55,343 bases of DNA from Bacillus thermozeamaize (GCA_002159075.1 LZRT01000107.1:1-55343), one strand, 5' to 3'. Positions 18,312 to 27,649 are shown, counted from the first letter of the stretch. The notes: generated from the sequence alone by a model not told the origin. Numbers and translations are program-made.

Positions 18312-20009
18312 TCAATCTTTCAGCAGGTGCCAGCGCACCAGGTGGGGCACCCACTTACGCAGGCGCGGAACATGCATCAGATCCTGGCTGCGAACGGCGC
18401 CGCTTTTTAACAGCAACAGACCGTAAACAGGCGTCCCGACCGCCACACAGAGGAGGGAAAGCCAGGCGGCCGCCCAACGGGGGGACAGGTGTTCGTTCAG
18501 CCAGCCATCCATCATCTGGGTCATTCCCCAAAGCAGGGCGCCCATCAAGAGGGCAGCCAGCAGCGGTTTTCCGAGCAGCACCGGCCGGTCCCAGGTAATA
18601 TGTACGCGCCGCCGGACTTCGCGCTGGTTCAAACTGGCTGCCAGCGCATAGGCGATCACGGTGGCCAACGACGCACCGTTGATCTGCCAGAGGGGAACCA
18701 AGATGAGATTGGCCGCCACTTTGAGCACAACGGCCATCAACAGGATCCGGGCGGGAAGCAGCATATGCCCCACACCCTGCAATATTCCCGTACAGGTCAT
18801 GCTCAGCGTCGAAAACATCACGGTGAAAGCGGCAATGCGCACCGCCAGCGTTCCTTCCTCGTTGCGGAAGAGCATCACATTCACCGGCTCCGCAATCACC
18901 GCCAGACCGATTGTGGCCGGAATTCCCAGCCACAACGTGAGTTTAATCGCCAGTTCGGCACGCGATGCGGTCTGCCGCAACAGGCGCCGTTCCTTGGACT
19001 CCGCCACTGCCGGCACGATCGACAAAGCGATGGCTGTGGCGAAAAAAGCGGCAAATTGCACCAATGTCGGCCCCCGGTCGTAAACGCCCTTCCAATATGC
19101 GGCTGCCTGGCAATTCACGGCGCCGTCACACCAGATCCAGTTCAGAATCGTCTTGATGGTAAAGGCATCCACCAGGTTGAACAAGGGCAAAACCAAAGAG
19201 GCCAGCGCAATGGGCAGCGCCGTCGACAAAATCTGGCGCGCCACACGGCCAAAAGATTCCCTGGAACCGCGGCGCCGGCCATCCGGGCGCGGGAAGGCCA
19301 CAGGTTCCACCCGCCGTTTGTATCCAAGCAAATAGCCATAAGCCGCGATGGCCCCCACAAAGGCGCCCATCACCGCGCCGGAGGCTGCCAGCACCACCGC
19401 CCGCTCCGGCGGCATGATCAAGTGCATGGCGAGGAAGGTGACGAGCAAGATGAAACTCACCCGGACCAGCTGTTCGATCACCTGCGAAACAGCGGTCGGC
19501 ATCATATTCTGGAATCCTTGGAAATAGCCGCGCAACGCCGCCATCCCGGGCACGAGCAATAAGGCAAAGGAGACGCTCCGGATCGGCAGCACCAGCTCCT
19601 CGCCGCCGCCCATCCAGGAAGCAATGAGGGGAGCGCCAAAAAACATCCATAAAAAGAAAAAACCGCCCGTCAGCGTCAGGATGACCGTGGACACCCGGTA
19701 CACCCTGCGGGCACCAGCCAGATCGCCATGCACCAGCCTTTCGGAGACCAGCTTGGAAATCGCCGTCGGAAAGCCGGCGGTGGAGAGGACCAGGAGGATC
19801 GTATATAACGGATACACCTGGTTATAAATGTAAAACCCCACAGAACCGGTCATGTTTTCAAAAGGAATCTTGTACACCGTTCCCAACAGCCGGGACAAAA
19901 AGGAGGCGACGCCCAAAATGACCGCTCCCCGCAAAAAGGACTGCTGCCTTACTGGTTGCCTCCTGATTTCCAGGCCGCTCTCCCGCCTGCCACCTTCCAT
20001 ATCCTTCAC
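18312..20009 (-). CDS. yabM: MATE/MurJ-like polysaccharide transporter (YabM, SpoVB family)
   Basis: A polytopic membrane protein of 565 aa in the MOP flippase superfamily that includes SpoVB and MurJ-like lipid-linked wall precursor flippases. About 14 hydrophobic helices can be counted. The N-terminal pattern G-A-V-I-L-G-V-A-S-F-L-S-R-L-L-G is typical of SpoVB-like proteins. It lies between spoVT and yabN as in B. subtilis. Whether it moves lipid II, a sporulation precursor or another polysaccharide cannot be decided from sequence. Confidence 0.9.
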   Translation of the reverse strand: MKDMEGGRRESGLEIRRQPVRQQSFLRGAVILGVASFLSRLLGTVYKIPFENMTGSVGFYIYNQVYPLYTILLVLSTAGFPTAISKLVSERLVHGDLAGARRVYRVSTVILTLTGGFFFLWMFFGAPLIASWMGGGEELVLPIRSVSFALLLVPGMAALRGYFQGFQNMMPTAVSQVIEQLVRVSFILLVTFLAMHLIMPPERAVVLAASGAVMGAFVGAIAAYGYLLGYKRRVEPVAFPRPDGRRRGSRESFGRVARQILSTALPIALASLVLPLFNLVDAFTIKTILNWIWCDGAVNCQAAAYWKGVYDRGPTLVQFAAFFATAIALSIVPAVAESKERRLLRQTASRAELAIKLTLWLGIPATIGLAVIAEPVNVMLFRNEEGTLAVRIAAFTVMFSTLSMTCTGILQGVGHMLLPARILLMAVVLKVAANLILVPLWQINGASLATVIAYALAASLNQREVRRRVHITWDRPVLLGKPLLAALLMGALLWGMTQMMDGWLNEHLSPRWAAAWLSLLCVAVGTPVYGLLLLKSGAVRSQDLMHVPRLRKWVPHLVRWHLLKD

Positions 20010-20090
20010 CTTCCAAGCAAATGCAACCGTTCAAATCTTACCCATGTCATTATAAGCTTTTACTTGGCAAAAAACAAAAAGGTGAACGCC

Positions 20091-20115
20091 AAAAAAAACC
20101 CCCTGCAGAAGGGGT
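20091..20115 (-). terminator. Terminator of spoVT
   Basis: ACCCC and GGGGT pair as a 5-bp stem with an 8-nt loop, followed by eight T residues on the minus strand, 65 nt after spoVT. Confidence 0.7.
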
Positions 20116-20131
20116 CCAAGATTTTCAAATG

Positions 20132-20175
20132 AGCTTGTATCCGTTCACTCGCAAGCTTGTATCCGTGCACCCGCG
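20132..20175. repeat. 22-bp tandem duplication after spoVT
   Basis: Two imperfect copies starting AGCTTGTATCCGT (20132-20153 and 20154-20175, 19 of 22 identical) lie between the spoVT stop codon and its terminator. It looks like a local duplication. No function seen. Confidence 0.75.
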
Positions 20176-20180
20176 CAGCG

Positions 20181-20723
20181 CTACTGCTCCATTTGCCGGC
20201 CGAGAAATCCCGCCGCTGTTTCAGCCAACTTGATTTCCAATTCACCCATCCGCACATTCGTCTCCTGGCTGAGCAGGATGACGGCGCCGATCGGATCCCC
20301 ACCTGCAATGATCGGAGCCACCACAAAGGCTTGAATCGGCTGCCGGAAATCCTTCACGATATCATATTCACCGGGGGTATTTTCCATCTGTGTGCGGCGG
20401 GATTCCATCGCCGTTTCGACCACTTCGCCAACCGGCTTATCCAAGAAGTCTTTCTTGGAACCGCCGGAGACGGCAATCACCGTATCGCGATCCGAGATCA
20501 GCGTAATGTGCTTGAGGCTATCATAAAGCGAATCGGCATATTCCCTCGCAAACTCACCCAGCTCACCGATTGGCGAATATTTCTTGAGGATGACTTCTCC
20601 ATCCCGATCAACAAAAATTTCCAACGGATCCCCTTCACGGATCCGCAATGTTCTGCGGATCTCCTTGGGAATGACCACCCGACCCAAATCATCAATGCGT
20701 CGTACGATTCCTGTTGCTTTCAT
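20181..20723 (-). CDS. spoVT: Stage V sporulation transcription factor SpoVT
   Basis: A forespore regulator that tunes sigma-G-dependent genes. The 180-aa protein has an N-terminal AbrB swapped-hairpin DNA-binding domain (T-G-I-V-R-R-I-D-D-L-G-R-V-V-I-P-K-E-I-R) in residues 1-50 and a GAF-like domain after about residue 58. The start K-A-T-G-I-V-R-R is typical. It is preceded by a sigma-G-like promoter inside the end of mfd and followed by a terminator, so it is probably monocistronic. Confidence 0.97.
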   Translation of the reverse strand: MKATGIVRRIDDLGRVVIPKEIRRTLRIREGDPLEIFVDRDGEVILKKYSPIGELGEFAREYADSLYDSLKHITLISDRDTVIAVSGGSKKDFLDKPVGEVVETAMESRRTQMENTPGEYDIVKDFRQPIQAFVVAPIIAGGDPIGAVILLSQETNVRMGELEIKLAETAAGFLGRQMEQ

Positions 20724-20782
20724 CTAGAGGTGCCTCACTTTCATTAGGGATTGTTGGCGGCATCTTTCTTTAATTCTAGGGA

Positions 20783-20813
20783 TAGTATTCATCCACTGCC
20801 ATTCATTTATGCA
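20783..20813 (-). promoter_or_regulatory. Candidate sigma-G promoter of spoVT
   Basis: TGCATA (20808-20813) and AATACTA (20783-20789) with an 18-bp spacer on the minus strand, against the sigma-G pattern TGAATA-N18-CATACTA. spoVT is a sigma-G gene in B. subtilis, which supports the call. Confidence 0.65.
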
Positions 20814-23800
20814 CGACATATGGATTCGTTTCATCCGACGAATTTAGGTCCTTGAACACGCCGCCAAATCCCTTGACCAGCGATTCCAGCGTCTTCAGCG
20901 CTTCCTGTATGTCAACCCCCTTGACATTCATCTTGATTCCCACCTTGGTTCCTGCCATCAGCCGCACCTGCCTAGGATACTGCGAAACGAACTGGAACAG
21001 TTTCTGCCCGTCCAGCCGCTGAACCGCTTCCGGAGAAAACTCCAGCACCCAGTCCTCGCCTTCTTCGCGGATGGTTTGGACGCCATACATCCAGGCGTAT
21101 ACCTTGATGCGCGCAATCGCAAAGAGGCGCTCCACCGGCGGGGGCCAGGCACCGAAACGATCGAGGCACTCATCCATCAACTCCTCCACATCTTCAATCT
21201 TCCGGATGGCGGTAAATCGCTTGTACATCTCGATCTTCTGCGAACTGTCAGGGATGTATTCGCTCGGCAGATAGGCATCCACCTGCAGCTCCACCTGGGG
21301 CGGCGCCGGTTCCTGCTTCGTCTCCTCTCCCTCCCGCAATTGCTTGATCGCTTCGGAAAGCATCTGGCTGTAAAGATCAAATCCGACGGAGGCAATAAAG
21401 CCGTGCTGTTCCGGGCCCAGCAAATTGCCGGCGCCGCGGATGCTCAGATCGCGCATCGCAATCTTGAATCCCGATCCTAAGTCCGTGAACTCCCGGATCG
21501 CCTGCAGGCGTTTTTCCGCCTCTTCACTGAGCACCTTATCCGGCAAATAGGTAAAATAGGCGTAGGCGATGCGGCTGGAACGGCCCACCCGTCCGCGCAA
21601 TTGATACAACTGCGAAAGGCCCATCTTGTCCGCTTCATAAATGATCAAGGTATTGACATTGGGAAAATCGACGCCCGTCTCGATGATCGTGGTGCTGACC
21701 AGGACATCGAATTCTCCCTCCATAAAGCGAAACATCGTCTCTTCCAGCTGCCGTTCGGGAAGTTGCCCATGGGCGATCGCCACCCGCGCATCCGGAACCA
21801 GGGAAGCGATCTCCTCGGCCATTTTTTCGATCCCTTGAATGCGGTTGTAGAGGAAAAACACCTGCCCGCCCCGCGCCAATTCCCGTTCAATCGCTTCCCG
21901 AACCAGGGACGAGCTGTATTCGACCACGTACGTCTGCACCGGAAAGCGGTTTTCCGGCGGGGTTTCAATGATGGAAAGATCACGCACCCCGAGCAGGGAC
22001 ATATGCAGCGTCCGGGGAATCGGCGTCGCCGTCAGGGTCAGCACATCCACATTGGCCTTTAGGCGTTTCAGCTTTTCCTTGTGGCTGACGCCAAACCGCT
22101 GCTCCTCGTCCACGATCAAAAGCCCCAGATCGCGAAATTGGATATCTTTTGACAACAGGCGATGCGTACCGATCACGATATCCACTGTGCCGTCCTTCAG
22201 TCCTCGTATCACCTTGGCCTGCTCTTGCCGGCTGCGAAAGCGGCTGAGGACCTCGATCCGGACCGGATAACCGGAAAACCTCCCGCGGAAGGTTTCAAAG
22301 TGCTGCTGGGCCAAAATGGTCGTGGGAACCAGCACGGCCACCTGCTTGTGATCCATCACCGCCTTGAAAGCGGCGCGAATGGCCACTTCGGTTTTCCCGT
22401 AGCCGACATCCCCGCACAACAGCCGATCCATTGGCCGCGGCTGTTCCATATCCCGTTTGATCTCCTCCACAGCCCGCAGCTGATCCGGGGTCTCCTCATA
22501 GGGAAACAAGGCTTCAAATTCCCGCTGGTACTCCGTGTCCGGACTGAAAGCATAACCCGGCATCGCCTGCCGCTGGGCATACAGCTTGACCAGATCTTCG
22601 GCAATGTCCTTGACCGCCGAACGGACGCGGCTTTTGACGCGGCTCCATTCATTGCCGCCGAGACTGTAGATTTTGGGTTCCTTTTCGTCGGCGCCGATAT
22701 ACTTTTGCACCAGATCAATCTGGTCAATGGGCACGTACAGTTTGTCATTCCCGGCATATTTGATATGCAAGTAATCTTTGTGCACCCCTCCGACGGAAAG
22801 GGTTTCGATGCCCATGTAGCGGCCAATCCCGTGATTGACGTGAACGACATAATCGCCCACCTTCAGTTCCTGGTAGCTCTTGATCCGCTCCGCATTGTTC
22901 ATCACTTTGGGGCGCCGGACCGACCGCTGCAGCTTCGTAAACACTTCCTGTTCGGTGATCACGACCAGACGCATCGTCACCAGCTCAAAACCGCTGTGCA
23001 AATTGGCTTCCATGATCGCGGGCTTCGGCGACAGCGCGGGGGTATCCCTGCTCACCCGTGACGCTTCAATCCCTTCATCGGCCAGCACCCTGGCCAAATG
23101 ACGGCTCCGTTCCTCATTGGAAGCCAGGAACACCACGTGAAAGCGCGCCTTTAGCCACCGCTCCACCTCACTCTTCAACAGCTTCATCTGGCCGTGGAAA
23201 TTTTGCATCGTTTTGCTCATGAAATGGACCACATTTCCTGGCTGGGCATCGGCCAGCTGCCGCAAAAAGGTGGACAAATAAAGCACGGGCCCCTGAATGC
23301 GTTGCCGCAACTCGGCCAGGGAAAAGGAAAGCTTCAGCTGCGGCAAAAGCTTTCCTTCTTCCAGCAGCAGGCTGGCCGCTTCCGCCTCGTCCTTTTCCAT
23401 TTGGCGGGCGATTTCGAAGATGCGCGAGGGTTCGTCAAAGACCACCAGGGTGTCTTCCGGCATGTAACGGAGCAGGTTTTCGTACCCCGGAAAAATGGCT
23501 GAGGTGTATTTCCGGCGGCTGTCAAAAGGTTCTCCCGCTTTGAGCTTTTCCACCTCCAGCTGGACCTGCTGGCTGACCCGTTCCCGTTGTCCCACATCCC
23601 CGATGCGCCGGAGATAGGACTGCAAAAACTGCTGGATCTGTTGCGCGCCCCGATGCCGTTCATCAAGGGTGGCCCCCCATTCATCCACCGGCAAGATCCG
23701 CAAATGATCCCGATTCTCCAACGAACGCTGGGTCTCCGGATCAAACGCCCGGAGGGAATCTATCTCGACATCAAACCACTCGATCCGTACCGGGTTCTCT

Positions 23801-24363
23801 TCGTGCAAGGGGAAGACATCGATGATCCCCCCACGCACGCCAAACTGCCCAGGTTCTTCCACCCGCTCCACCCGTTCATAACCCAAATCCACGAGGCGGC
23901 CAATCACGCTTTCCATCTTCACTTCCTGGCCCCGCGTGAGCACAAACTGCTTTTCTTTCCATTGTTCGGCGGGAGGCAACAGGCGCCGCCAGCCGCTGTA
24001 TGGCAGCACCAGCACCTGGGCCTGACCCGTCACCAGCCGATCCATGACATGGATGCGGGCTTTCATCACGCCACGGTCAACCGACAACAATTCCGTCATG
24101 ACCGTCTCGTTGGCCGGATAAAGCAACACTTCTTCCTCCGGCAGCAATTCAGAAAGATCCTCATGGACCTTCTGCGCCTGCAACATGTTGTACGTGATCA
24201 CGCAAAGCGGCCGACCCGTTTTTCTTCGCAACGAAGCCAGCAGCAGGGAACGAGAGGAACCGGCCAGGCCTGTTGCCATTTGCTCTTCGATGCCTTTGGC
24301 AAATCCTTCCGCCAGCGAATCAATTTCCGGTTGGCTGGAAAAGATGTTTAATATACTTTCCAT
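20803..24363 (-). CDS. mfd: Transcription-repair coupling factor Mfd
   Basis: Removes RNA polymerase stalled at DNA damage and recruits UvrA for excision repair. The 1186-aa length is normal. Order: N-terminal UvrB-like part, RNA polymerase-interacting CarD-like domain (about residues 485-560, with V-G-D-Y-V-V-H-V-N-H-G-I-G), then the helicase core with Walker A G-D-V-G-Y-G-K-T-E near residue 648 and D-E-E-Q near 749, and the TRCF C-terminal domain. Start ATG 24363 has GAGGGG upstream; the longer frame to 24483 runs over AT-rich promoter DNA. Standard position between fin and spoVT. Confidence 0.98.
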   Translation of the reverse strand: MESILNIFSSQPEIDSLAEGFAKGIEEQMATGLAGSSRSLLLASLRRKTGRPLCVITYNMLQAQKVHEDLSELLPEEEVLLYPANETVMTELLSVDRGVMKARIHVMDRLVTGQAQVLVLPYSGWRRLLPPAEQWKEKQFVLTRGQEVKMESVIGRLVDLGYERVERVEEPGQFGVRGGIIDVFPLHEENPVRIEWFDVEIDSLRAFDPETQRSLENRDHLRILPVDEWGATLDERHRGAQQIQQFLQSYLRRIGDVGQRERVSQQVQLEVEKLKAGEPFDSRRKYTSAIFPGYENLLRYMPEDTLVVFDEPSRIFEIARQMEKDEAEAASLLLEEGKLLPQLKLSFSLAELRQRIQGPVLYLSTFLRQLADAQPGNVVHFMSKTMQNFHGQMKLLKSEVERWLKARFHVVFLASNEERSRHLARVLADEGIEASRVSRDTPALSPKPAIMEANLHSGFELVTMRLVVITEQEVFTKLQRSVRRPKVMNNAERIKSYQELKVGDYVVHVNHGIGRYMGIETLSVGGVHKDYLHIKYAGNDKLYVPIDQIDLVQKYIGADEKEPKIYSLGGNEWSRVKSRVRSAVKDIAEDLVKLYAQRQAMPGYAFSPDTEYQREFEALFPYEETPDQLRAVEEIKRDMEQPRPMDRLLCGDVGYGKTEVAIRAAFKAVMDHKQVAVLVPTTILAQQHFETFRGRFSGYPVRIEVLSRFRSRQEQAKVIRGLKDGTVDIVIGTHRLLSKDIQFRDLGLLIVDEEQRFGVSHKEKLKRLKANVDVLTLTATPIPRTLHMSLLGVRDLSIIETPPENRFPVQTYVVEYSSSLVREAIERELARGGQVFFLYNRIQGIEKMAEEIASLVPDARVAIAHGQLPERQLEETMFRFMEGEFDVLVSTTIIETGVDFPNVNTLIIYEADKMGLSQLYQLRGRVGRSSRIAYAYFTYLPDKVLSEEAEKRLQAIREFTDLGSGFKIAMRDLSIRGAGNLLGPEQHGFIASVGFDLYSQMLSEAIKQLREGEETKQEPAPPQVELQVDAYLPSEYIPDSSQKIEMYKRFTAIRKIEDVEELMDECLDRFGAWPPPVERLFAIARIKVYAWMYGVQTIREEGEDWVLEFSPEAVQRLDGQKLFQFVSQYPRQVRLMAGTKVGIKMNVKGVDIQEALKTLESLVKGFGGVFKDLNSSDETNPYVVHK

Positions 24364-24453
24364 GGCAAATGTATCCCCTCTCAACAACCGCCCAATGGCA
24401 GGTCCGTAAACCACCAGGCGTTTCGTCGCATCAATAATCAAAAAACGACATAA

Positions 24454-24483
24454 ATAATAAAATATTTTAAATAGTATAAACAA
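24454..24483 (-). promoter_or_regulatory. Candidate sigma-A promoter of mfd
   Basis: TTGTTT (24478-24483) and TATTAT (24454-24459) with an 18-bp spacer on the minus strand, in a markedly AT-rich patch directly after the fin terminator. The -35 box is weak. Confidence 0.45.
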
Positions 24484-24514
24484 TTAAAAGCCCTAGCAGG
24501 GTTTTCCCTAGGGC
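24484..24514 (-). terminator. Terminator after fin
   Basis: GCCCTAG and CTAGGGC form a perfect 7-bp stem around an 11-nt loop, followed by TTTTAATT on the minus strand. It lies 20 nt after the fin stop codon. Confidence 0.8.
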
Positions 24515-24534
24515 ATGTTCATGCTTATGAAAAT

Positions 24535-24759
24535 TTATTGGATCAGCGTGTCATACAGCGCCAGTTCCGGATTGGCTTCCAGCGCCTCCTGGCAAACCTC
24601 GCAAATCACCATCACCGTAATCTGATCCGATTCCCCTAGAATTATATCCCGCCGCTCCTCCGGGGTCAAGAAATGAAACCCCAATTGATACTCCGGAACA
24701 TCCTGATCAATCTTCCCCAGCACCTGGTAACAGTGGCGGCAGATATAGGTTAACGGCAC
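24535..24759 (-). CDS. fin: Anti-sigma-F factor Fin (YabK)
   Basis: In B. subtilis Fin is a small zinc-ribbon protein that binds RNA polymerase and helps shift from sigma-F to sigma-G. This 74-aa protein has the two zinc pairs C-R-H-C near the N terminus and C-E-V-C near residue 52, plus L-G-F-H-F-L-T-P-E-E-R and the terminal Y-D-T-L-I-Q, close to known Fin. I chose GTG 24759 because GGAGG lies 8 nt upstream and the protein then starts like other Fin proteins; ATG 24765 is the alternative. It follows pth after 34 nt. Confidence 0.93.
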   Translation of the reverse strand: MPLTYICRHCYQVLGKIDQDVPEYQLGFHFLTPEERRDIILGESDQITVMVICEVCQEALEANPELALYDTLIQ

Positions 24760-24793
24760 GGCCATCGCCTCCAAACAGGGTTGTGTTTATTTG

Positions 24794-25372
24794 TTATTCT
24801 GTTCCTGTCTGGCGGCGATTATACCGTGACATCACCTGATCAAACGGCAGCTTTGTCCAAGCTGTCAGGGCCTCTGTGGCCGTTTGGATCGCCTCTTGGA
24901 CCACGCGAGACTCTTGTGCGGAAAAAGGCTCAAGGACATAACGGACGACATCCATCTCCCCGGGAGGCCGGCCAATGCCGATTCGCAACCGCTTGAAGGA
25001 TTCCGTGCCAAGGTGCTGGATGATCGACTTCATGCCGTTATGTCCGCCGGCGCTGCCTTTGAGGCGAAACCGCAATGCCCCCAACGGAAGATCCAAGTCA
25101 TCGTAAACCACCAGCAACTCTTCCAAAGGCGGTTTATACCAGCGAAAAACAGCGCCCACGGCCTCCCCTGAGAGGTTCATGTAGGTCAAGGGCTTGATCA
25201 AGAGAACCTTTTGCCCGTCGACGACGCCTTCACCCAACATGGATTGATGCTTCTCTTTGGTCAGGGGAATCCCCCATTCCTGGCTCAGCGCGTCAATCAC
25301 CATAAACCCGACGTTGTGCCGGGTGGCCGCATACTTGGGACCGGGATTTCCCAGACCAACGATCCATTTCAA
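24794..25372 (-). CDS. pth: Peptidyl-tRNA hydrolase
   Basis: Frees tRNAs from peptidyl-tRNA that drops off ribosomes. The 192-aa enzyme starts K-W-I-V-G-L-G-N-P-G with the conserved N at residue 9, catalytic His 19 in R-H-N-V-G-F, Y-M-N-L-S-G and the D-D-L-D-L-P-x-G motif. TTG 25372 was chosen as the start because AAGGGG lies 8 nt upstream and the protein begins like other Pth enzymes. An upstream TTG at 25405 is in frame. It follows ctc after 51 nt. Confidence 0.95.
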   Translation of the reverse strand: MKWIVGLGNPGPKYAATRHNVGFMVIDALSQEWGIPLTKEKHQSMLGEGVVDGQKVLLIKPLTYMNLSGEAVGAVFRWYKPPLEELLVVYDDLDLPLGALRFRLKGSAGGHNGMKSIIQHLGTESFKRLRIGIGRPPGEMDVVRYVLEPFSAQESRVVQEAIQTATEALTAWTKLPFDQVMSRYNRRQTGTE

Positions 25373-25423
25373 ATGCCGTTTCCCCTTTTCCACAGTTTGT
25401 TCCAAACGTTCAAGCTGACGACT

Positions 25424-26029
25424 TCAGCTCAGATCAGCCGTCGCCTCCGTTGCGGCCGGCGACTCCTCCTCTTCACCCTTCCGCACTTCCAAGACGGTCA
25501 GGACCAGCTCGTCCGGATCGCTAAGGACCTCTATCCGTTCCGGTACCGGCAGGTCCCTGACGTAGATGACATCGCCGATATCCACCTGTTCAATGGATAC
25601 CTCCAGCGCTTGCGGCAAATCCTGCGGCAATGCCCGGACCTCCAGCTCCCTGAGTTGTACCTGCAGGACGCCTCCTTGGCGAACCCCTTTCGGCTCCCCG
25701 GAAAATTCAAGCGGAAGCACGGTATCCACCGGCTGCCCAGCCTCCACGTGATACAAATCGACATGAAGGATCTCGTCCTGTTTCAGCGGATTTCGCTGGA
25801 TCTCTTTGGCGATGACCATCTGCGGCTCGCCGCCGCCGATGCTGATCTGAAACAGCGCGTGGGCGCCGTTCTGACGGATGTGTTCCTTCAGCTGCCGCCC
25901 ATCAATCCAGAGGGTGCGATGTGGAACCGAACGGCCATAATACACAGCGGGTATCCGCCCTTCCCGACGAAGGGCATGGTTGATTGACCTCTTCCCTGGC
26001 TCACGCAAATCGGTGGCAATGACTTGCAT
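25424..26029 (-). CDS. ctc: Ribosomal protein bL25 / general stress protein Ctc
   Basis: A 5S rRNA-binding protein of the L25/TL5/Ctc family. The 201-aa protein has the N-terminal L25 domain (to about residue 95; L-R-x-x-G-R-I-P-A-V-Y-Y-G) and the TL5-type C-terminal beta domain, ending in a Glu-rich tail. Start ATG 26029 has AGGGTGAGG upstream. In B. subtilis it is sigma-B controlled; I see no clear sigma-B promoter here. In B. subtilis prs lies between it and glmU, but not here. Confidence 0.95.
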   Translation of the reverse strand: MQVIATDLREPGKRSINHALRREGRIPAVYYGRSVPHRTLWIDGRQLKEHIRQNGAHALFQISIGGGEPQMVIAKEIQRNPLKQDEILHVDLYHVEAGQPVDTVLPLEFSGEPKGVRQGGVLQVQLRELEVRALPQDLPQALEVSIEQVDIGDVIYVRDLPVPERIEVLSDPDELVLTVLEVRKGEEEESPAATEATADLS

Positions 26030-26186
26030 ACTAACCTCACCCTTTCGGATAGATTGACCATCCAAACATGAAGGCAAGTTCTGACGTTAGTATAGCCATT
26101 GGAAAGCACAGCCAATCCTTTTGGATCCCCTTTTTTTCAGACCTTTCGTTCCAACGCTGCAGGCGATTCGCCTAAAGGCTCGCCGC

Positions 26187-26220
26187 CTTTGCTGTCACCC
26201 TGACCTTTCCGGTCACCCTG
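26187..26220. repeat. Imperfect 18-bp direct repeat after glmU
   Basis: Two copies of CCTTTNC(C/T)G(G)TCACCCTG-type sequence, 18 bp apart, lie in the 215-bp gap between glmU and ctc. They are part of an in-frame open stretch following the glmU stop codon (see findings). Confidence 0.6.
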
Positions 26221-26244
26221 TCCATCCTGTGGTTCCCGCGATGC

Positions 26245-27618
26245 TCAATCCGCTTGTCCCCTCAAACGCCGGGCATAGCCCTCCTTGTTGAGCTGCCGCT
26301 GGCGGGCGATGGCCAGGCTGTCTGGCGGCACATCTTCCGTGATGGTGGAACCGGCGGCCACATAGGCACCGCGGCCAATCCGCACAGGCGCCACCAAATT
26401 GGCATTGCAGCCGATAAAGGCTTGATCCTCCACGATGGTGCGGTGTTTTTTCTCGCCATCGTAGTTGACGGTAATCGTGCCGCAGCCGATATTGACCTCC
26501 CGGCCGATATCGGCGTCTCCGAGGTAAGCCAGATGGGACGCCTTGGAACCGTGTCCGAGACGGGCATTTTTCAACTCGACGAAATCCCCCACCTTGGCTT
26601 TCGGTCCCACTTGCGAATTGGGCCGAATGTAGGCAAACGGTCCCACGGTGCTTTCTTCCAAAATAATGGAATTCATCAACACGGAATGGGAAATTTTCAC
26701 CCCGTCAGCCACTTGCATATCCAGCAAATCGGCATGGGGACCCACCACACAATCCTGGCCGATGACCGTTTTCCCGCGGAGGAAGGTGCCTGGATAGATG
26801 ACCGTATCTTGCCCAATCTCCACGCCGGCTTCGATATACGTGTTGCCGGGGTCCAGAATGGTGACGCCGCGGAGCTGATGCTGGCGGTGGATGCGTTGTT
26901 GCATGATCCGCTCGGCTTGTGCCAGGGCCACACGATCATTGATCCCCAGCACCTCGTCTGGATCCTCGGCCAGCGCGGTGTAGACCGGCTTTCCTTCCTG
27001 CAGGAGAAGCGCGATGGTATCAGGCAGATAATACTCCTGTTGCGCGTTGTGATTGTTCACCTTGGGCAACGTCTGAAACAGGAGCCGGTTGTCAAAACAA
27101 TAGATTCCCGTATTCACTTCGCGAATGCCGAGTTGCTCTTCCGTGGCGTCTTTGTGCTCAACAATCCGTTCCAGGCGGCCGTCAGGGCGGCGCAGGATCC
27201 GCCCATATCCCGCCGGATCCGGCATGACGGCGGTCAACACGGTGGCCGCGGCGCCATGGCGCTCATGCGTATCCAGCAGGCGGCGGAGGGTGTCCGCCCG
27301 CAAAAGCGGCGTATCCCCGCAGACGACCAACGTCGTCCCTTCCTTTCCTGCCAGCAGCGGCTCAGCCTGCATCACCGCATGCGCCGTTCCCAGCTGGTTT
27401 TCCTGATGCACGTAGCGGCTGCGCAACCCGAGGCGCCGGGTTACCGCCTCGGCACCGTGGCCCACGACCGTGATCAGGTCATCCAGCTGCAGCTCGTGGA
27501 GCAGATCCACGACATATTCAATCATCGGTTTCCCGCAAATCTCATGAAGCACTTTGTACTTTTTGGAGCGCATGCGGGTTCCTTTCCCGGCTGCGAGTAT
27601 AATGCCATATCGCTTCAT
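26245..27618 (-). CDS. glmU: Bifunctional UDP-GlcNAc pyrophosphorylase / glucosamine-1-phosphate acetyltransferase
   Basis: Makes UDP-N-acetylglucosamine for the cell wall in two steps. The 457-aa protein has the full length. The N-terminal nucleotidyltransferase shows L-A-A-G-K-G-T-R-M-R-S at about residues 8-18. The C-terminal left-handed beta-helix (about 250-450) has hexapeptide repeats and ends in R-Q-R-Q-L-N-K-E-G-Y. Start ATG 27618 has AGGGGG upstream. It sits between spoVG and ctc with its own promoter. The UGA stop is followed in frame by 35 sense codons. Confidence 0.97.
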   Translation of the reverse strand: MKRYGIILAAGKGTRMRSKKYKVLHEICGKPMIEYVVDLLHELQLDDLITVVGHGAEAVTRRLGLRSRYVHQENQLGTAHAVMQAEPLLAGKEGTTLVVCGDTPLLRADTLRRLLDTHERHGAAATVLTAVMPDPAGYGRILRRPDGRLERIVEHKDATEEQLGIREVNTGIYCFDNRLLFQTLPKVNNHNAQQEYYLPDTIALLLQEGKPVYTALAEDPDEVLGINDRVALAQAERIMQQRIHRQHQLRGVTILDPGNTYIEAGVEIGQDTVIYPGTFLRGKTVIGQDCVVGPHADLLDMQVADGVKISHSVLMNSIILEESTVGPFAYIRPNSQVGPKAKVGDFVELKNARLGHGSKASHLAYLGDADIGREVNIGCGTITVNYDGEKKHRTIVEDQAFIGCNANLVAPVRIGRGAYVAAGSTITEDVPPDSLAIARQRQLNKEGYARRLRGQAD

Positions 27619-27649
27619 CGCGTTCCCCCTATTACCCTCTATTTACAGA

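Noticed and set aside
24364-24483. An N-terminal extension of mfd
   Set aside because: The added 40 residues cover AT-rich promoter DNA after the fin terminator. The ATG at 24363 gives the normal Mfd start.
26030-26160. A sigma-B promoter for ctc
   Set aside because: No convincing sigma-B boxes are visible; a weak sigma-A-like TATACT is present but its -35 spacing is poor.
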